Shown here one piece after another: positions 6,300-9,212 of a stretch of DNA of 9,212 nucleotides; the stretch's first letter is position 1; each line of letters begins with the position of its first letter. This DNA is from Euryarchaeota archaeon UBA28. GTDB lineage: Archaea; Thermoplasmatota; Poseidoniia; Poseidoniales; Thalassarchaeaceae. The notes beneath the pieces were generated by a model, which worked only from the letters and a program-made list of their open reading frames with translations, did no database searches and was not told the origin of the DNA. The translations under genes and the position numbers were made by a program. Location: the NCBI GenBank assembly GCA_002501605.1, contig DANW01000034.1, positions 6,629 to 15,840 on the forward strand, given 5' to 3'.

Positions 6300-8069
6300 A
6301 TGAGGGTGGCAGTCCTAGTCGAGGACAGATGTAAGCCCAATAGCAACGCTTACGCATATCTGAAGAAATACTCAGCTCTTTGTGAACGTGAATGCATCCA
6401 ATTTGAGGGGGACAAATGCAAGATTCTGGAATCGGCGTGTCCGGTGTGCTTCAATCGTGCAAGGCACTGTCCAGATGACGCGGTGATCGTAATTAATCTC
6501 CCTGAAGAGCTTGATTCAGAGATGACGCACTGCTATGGAGAGAATGGCTTCAGACTTTTCAGACTACCAGCGCCTCGACAAGAGCAGGTTGTCGGGATTC
6601 TAGGGCCTAACGGAATGGGTAAATCTACCGCTGTTAACCTTCTATCCGGAAGTATAAAACCGAATTTGGGTGATTGGCGTAATGGCTCTCCAGATTGGGA
6701 TGAGGTGATTCAAACATTTCCCCGAGGCGAACTACGCGACTATCTTGCACTATTGTCCGAAGAAGGGGTTACCATTGCTGTTAAGCCCCAATATATCGAC
6801 AGACTTCCCAAGATTTTTGAGGGAGAGGTCAGAGAGCTCTTGGAAAGAGTAGATGATAGAGGGGAAATAGTCCAGTACTCAGAATCCTTGGGAATTGAAC
6901 ATATTCTTTCAAGAAAGCTAGGGTCTCTATCTGGCGGTGAGTTACAGAGAGTTGCACTTTGTGCTACGCTCCTGAAGGAGGCGGACGTGTATTTCTTCGA
7001 TGAGCCCTCTTCGTACCTTGACATCTATGAAAGAATGAGAATGGTGGGAATCATTCAAGATTTATCCTCAGAGGGTAAGAGAGTTCTAGTCGTTGAGCAT
7101 GATCTCGCCATACTAGATGTTCTCTGCGATTTGCTTCATGTGGTGTATGGCGAGAGAGCGGGATATGGGATTTTCACGCCTCCGAGAACCACCAGAACCG
7201 CTATCAACGCATATTTAGACGGGTATCTTCCTGAGGAGAATGTTAGGATTAGGGACAAACCCATAAGATTCGTCAGAGGGAGAACCAGAGGTGAGGATAT
7301 CGGGCTCCCTATTCTCAAATGGGGTGACATGGAGAAGAAGATGGGGGATTTTCACCTCACGACTGGACAAGGTCAGGTCAGGTCAGCAGAGGTAATCGGT
7401 GTTGTTGGACCAAATGCCACAGGAAAGACCACGATGGTAAAAATGATCGCCGGAGAGCTGGAGCCTGATCAGGGATGGTGCACGATGGAAGCGTCTGTCT
7501 CTTACAAGCCACAACACGTGACAGCCGATTTCGAAGGCAACGTCCAGCTCTGGTTGGATGTGGAGATTGGTACGAAGTGGAGGTCGGGAGAGTTCCATAC
7601 ACAGGTAATTAGGCCGCTTCAGATTGACAAAATGCTAGATCTGGAGGCTTCCAAATTATCCGGGGGAGAATTACAGGCCGTCAGTATTGCTATTTGCCTT
7701 GGAAGAGAAGCCGATCTCTACCTTCTAGATGAGCCGAGTGCCCATCTGGATGCTAATGCGAGGATGGAGGCGGCCAAAGCGATTCGCAGAACCATGGAGA
7801 GTAACGAAAAGGCTGCGATGGTAATTGATCACGATATCTACTTCGTAGACATAGTCAGTGACTCATTATTGGTATTCGAGGGGACCGGTGGAATTGAGGG
7901 GCATGCTATTGGGCCCCTGAGCCTCAGAAAGGGCATGAACAGATTCCTCTCTGGAGTGGAGGTCACGTTCAGAAGAGACCATGAATCCAAGAGACCCCGT
8001 ATCAACAAACCGGGAAGTGTGAAAGATAGAGATCAAAAATCAGCTGGAGAGTACTTCTACTCTGGCTAG
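6300..8069 (+). CDS. abce1: Ribosome-recycling ATPase ABCE1 (RNase L inhibitor, RLI) with degenerate Fe-S domain
   Basis: ABCE1 splits post-termination ribosomes into subunits, acting with aRF1/Pelota in the archaeal cytosol. From ATG 6300 it is 589 aa, the usual size. NBD1 has GPNGMGKST (102-110), LSGGELQRVA (210-219) and VYFFDEPSSYLD (230-241, catalytic E235) with switch H267. The helix-loop-helix insertion and Y-loop KPQYIDRLPK are present. The hinge INAYLDGYLPEENVRI is canonical. NBD2 has GPNATGKTT (370-378), LSGGELQ (453-459) and LYLLDEPSAHLD (473-484, E478) with H511. The end, GMNRFLSGVEVTFRRD to SVKDRDQKSAGEYFYSG, is classic ABCE1. The oddity is residues 1-66: of eight canonical Fe-S cysteines only C11, C47, C50 and C57 remain, and the others are replaced (C2 to N/A, C3 to L, C4 to S25, C7 to R53). 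Extra cysteines are C28, C32 and C40. ATG 6300 is preferred over 6285 because MRVAVLVEDRC matches the family and GAGGAAG lies just upstream. Confidence 0.95.
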   Translation: MRVAVLVEDRCKPNSNAYAYLKKYSALCERECIQFEGDKCKILESACPVCFNRARHCPDDAVIVINLPEELDSEMTHCYGENGFRLFRLPAPRQEQVVGILGPNGMGKSTAVNLLSGSIKPNLGDWRNGSPDWDEVIQTFPRGELRDYLALLSEEGVTIAVKPQYIDRLPKIFEGEVRELLERVDDRGEIVQYSESLGIEHILSRKLGSLSGGELQRVALCATLLKEADVYFFDEPSSYLDIYERMRMVGIIQDLSSEGKRVLVVEHDLAILDVLCDLLHVVYGERAGYGIFTPPRTTRTAINAYLDGYLPEENVRIRDKPIRFVRGRTRGEDIGLPILKWGDMEKKMGDFHLTTGQGQVRSAEVIGVVGPNATGKTTMVKMIAGELEPDQGWCTMEASVSYKPQHVTADFEGNVQLWLDVEIGTKWRSGEFHTQVIRPLQIDKMLDLEASKLSGGELQAVSIAICLGREADLYLLDEPSAHLDANARMEAAKAIRRTMESNEKAAMVIDHDIYFVDIVSDSLLVFEGTGGIEGHAIGPLSLRKGMNRFLSGVEVTFRRDHESKRPRINKPGSVKDRDQKSAGEYFYSG

Positions 8070-8084
8070 TAATCCATTGGATTA
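8070..8084. promoter_or_regulatory. 15-bp perfect dyad (operator-like) upstream of grpE
   Basis: TAATCCA-T-TGGATTA is a perfect 7+1+7 inverted repeat, starting on the base after the ABCE1 stop codon and 26 bp before the grpE GTG. A one-base centre cannot form a stable RNA hairpin, so a DNA site for a dimeric regulator is the more natural reading. The right arm runs into ATTATTGA (8081-8088), a weak TATA-like element about 25 bp before the start. Regulator unknown. Confidence 0.4.
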
Positions 8085-8110
8085 TTGAAGGAGCATGGGG
8101 GCGAGGGACC

Positions 8111-8620
8111 GTGGACGGAGACGAGCACGCTGACTCGGAAGGTACAGAAGAGGTAGAGGAAAGTCAATTAGAAAGACTTGAGGCGAGGATATCTGAACTC
8201 GAGAAGGAGTTGCAATACCAGGCCGCTGATATGGTCAATCTTAGGCAGAAATCAGCAAAGGAAAGATCTGAGGCAATTAGGTATGGACCATCTTCTCTAG
8301 CAAGAAAAATTCTCCCACTACTCGGTGGAATGGAGAGAGCTATTGACCAAACAGATGGGGCTGATGGAGACGGTTTTGTCGAAGGAACAAAAATGACTCT
8401 TCGTGGCCTGAGGACTGCGTTGGAATCTGAAGGAGTTACTCACATTGAGGCAATGAATAAGCAGTTCGATCCAACTAAGATGGAGGCAGTTGCAATGCTT
8501 CCAGCCCCAGAAGGAGTGGAGTCGGGGTTCGTTATGGAAGTCATAGAGGAAGGATATATGCTACACGAAAGGGTACTTATCGCCTCCAAGGTGATAGTGG
8601 CTGAAATGGCCGAGGAATGA
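8111..8620 (+). CDS. grpE: GrpE, nucleotide exchange factor for DnaK
   Basis: GrpE releases ADP from DnaK (Hsp70) and so drives the chaperone cycle. In archaea it is found only in lineages that acquired the bacterial DnaK-DnaJ-GrpE set. The 169-aa protein has an acidic N-terminus, a long coiled-coil helix (about 14-58, LERLEARISELEKELQYQ and on), RKILPLLGGMERAI (65-78) and FVEGTKMTLRGL (89-100). The C-terminal beta-domain signature is QFDPTKMEAVAM (118-129), then V.EVIEEGYMLHERVLIASKV (to 161). The DnaK-contacting GY.L..RVL pattern is intact. The start is GTG 8111 with GAGGGA two bases upstream. A stronger Shine-Dalgarno, GAAGGAG (8087-8093), precedes an out-of-frame ATG at 8095. No dnaK or dnaJ lies within the window. 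It is 41 bp after ABCE1. Confidence 0.93.
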   Translation: MDGDEHADSEGTEEVEESQLERLEARISELEKELQYQAADMVNLRQKSAKERSEAIRYGPSSLARKILPLLGGMERAIDQTDGADGDGFVEGTKMTLRGLRTALESEGVTHIEAMNKQFDPTKMEAVAMLPAPEGVESGFVMEVIEEGYMLHERVLIASKVIVAEMAEE

Positions 8621-8622
8621 TG

Positions 8623-8629
8623 ATATATG
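8623..8629 (+). promoter_or_regulatory. TATA box for a probably leaderless lipoprotein mRNA
   Basis: ATATATG (8623-8629) is centred about 24 bp upstream of ATG 8650, the standard archaeal distance from TATA box to transcription start. Transcription would then begin at or near the start codon. No Shine-Dalgarno precedes 8650, which fits a leaderless message. The element also sits in a near-palindrome, ATGATATATGTCAT (8620-8633, one mismatched pair). Confidence 0.45.
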
Positions 8630-8649
8630 TCATGCTCCCATGAGAATCT

Positions 8650-9212
8650 ATGATTGATGGTGTGAGACGGCTTACAGCCATCCTTCTAATCTTCTGTATG
8701 CTCTTAGCGGGATGCTCTGGAGATGCTGATGGGTCAGCAGAGATAGTCGGTTGTATGGATGAAAAGGCCGAAAATTATGATGAAAATGCTACTCTAGAAG
8801 GCCCCTGCGCATACTCGGATTCCGATGGTGATGGAATATTTGACATCGACGAAGTTCCCGGATGCACTGACAATGCTGCTAACAACTTCGTTCCAGAGGC
8901 CACCGATGATGATGGAAGCTGTGATTATTGGGTCCCTAAATATACCGAAACATGGACCAAGCATGACTCAGAAGATGAGGACTGCATGTGCTCAGACGGA
9001 TCTGAATACTCGTTCTATTCACGTGATGGAGACTCAGATGTGGCAGTTTTATTCTTCAACGGGGGTGGGGCATGCTGGAATGATTTCACCTGCACTGTGG
9101 AGAACTCGTCTAGTACTGGGGCCTATTGGCAGAATCCGACAGGATGGGGCGGAATACTGGACCTAGACAACCGACATAATCCGCTCATAGACGCCTCGAT
9201 GGTATTCGTACC
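8650..9212 (+). CDS. Secreted lipoprotein, pectinacetylesterase/Notum family (3' end cut by window)
   Basis: I translated 187 codons by hand from ATG 8650; the reading frame stays open to the window end. Residues 1-22 form a lipoprotein signal: RR, a hydrophobic stretch LTAILLIFCMLLAG, and the lipobox LAGC with C22 as lipidation site, so the protein should be anchored outside the cell. Two related Cys-bounded repeats follow at 34-55 (GCMD..A.NY...AT..GPCAY) and 71-93 (GCTD..A.NF...ATDDDGSCDY). Between them DSDGDGIFDIDE (57-68) looks like a calcium-binding TSP3/EF-type loop. From about 112, CSDGSEYSFYSR, VLFFNGGGACWNDFTC (133-148) and LDNRHNPLIDASMVFV match the start of the pectinacetylesterase/Notum alpha/beta-hydrolase fold, including the oxyanion-region GGGACW. 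The catalytic Ser, Asp and His lie beyond the window. Predicted role: removing acyl/acetyl groups from polysaccharides; the substrate is inferred. Confidence 0.85.
   Translation, partial: MIDGVRRLTAILLIFCMLLAGCSGDADGSAEIVGCMDEKAENYDENATLEGPCAYSDSDGDGIFDIDEVPGCTDNAANNFVPEATDDDGSCDYWVPKYTETWTKHDSEDEDCMCSDGSEYSFYSRDGDSDVAVLFFNGGGACWNDFTCTVENSSSTGAYWQNPTGWGGILDLDNRHNPLIDASMVFV

Noticed and set aside
8825..9166. Plus-strand frame of 113 codons inside the lipoprotein gene
   Set aside because: It is out of frame with the recognisable lipoprotein/pectinacetylesterase reading frame that runs from 8650 to the window end.

Overview
The window looks like a piece of an archaeal chromosome, most likely from a marine planktonic euryarchaeon of the Marine Group II (Poseidoniales) type. 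The evidence is an archaeal-type triosephosphate isomerase, the archaeal/eukaryal ribosome-recycling factor ABCE1 (RLI), a bacterial-type GrpE as seen in mesophilic archaea that acquired the DnaK system, SucCD, isoprenoid head-to-head synthases, and a secreted lipoprotein with repeats of the CTD...A.N(Y/F)...DDGSC type. The lineage is inferred from gene content and style; no marker search was possible.

Layout. Positions 1-1627 are on the minus strand: a nucleotidyltransferase with a left-handed beta-helix tail (674-1627), then tpiA (587 to beyond position 1, 3' end cut off). A 95-bp gap, the divergent control region, separates these from an all-plus-strand block. That block holds sucC and sucD (1729-3863, overlapping by one base), a squalene-synthase-type enzyme (3898-4893), a phytoene synthase with a long N-terminal extension (4986-6236), ABCE1 (6300-8069), grpE (8111-8620), and the first 187 codons of a lipoprotein of the pectinacetylesterase/Notum family (8650 to the window end). 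The window is almost fully coding and no gene-free stretch exceeds 95 bp. No tRNA, rRNA, CRISPR array or insertion sequence was found.

Functionally it combines central carbon metabolism (TIM; succinyl-CoA synthetase of the TCA cycle), nucleotide-sugar synthesis for surface glycans, C30/C40 isoprenoid synthesis (two tandem paralogues), translation and proteostasis (ABCE1, GrpE), and a secreted hydrolase that may deacetylate polysaccharides.

The most striking observation is in ABCE1. Both ATPase halves look intact, but the N-terminal ferredoxin-like domain, normally carrying two [4Fe-4S] clusters on eight near-invariant cysteines, keeps only four of them, two per cluster. Three extra cysteines occur at non-canonical places. 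Either this ABCE1 works without normal clusters or it uses a different metal site. Smaller points of interest are a 15-bp perfect dyad just before grpE, a hairpin at the phytoene synthase stop codon with a competing upstream pairing partner, a TATA box placed for a leaderless lipoprotein mRNA, and an unexplained ~95-residue extension on the phytoene synthase.
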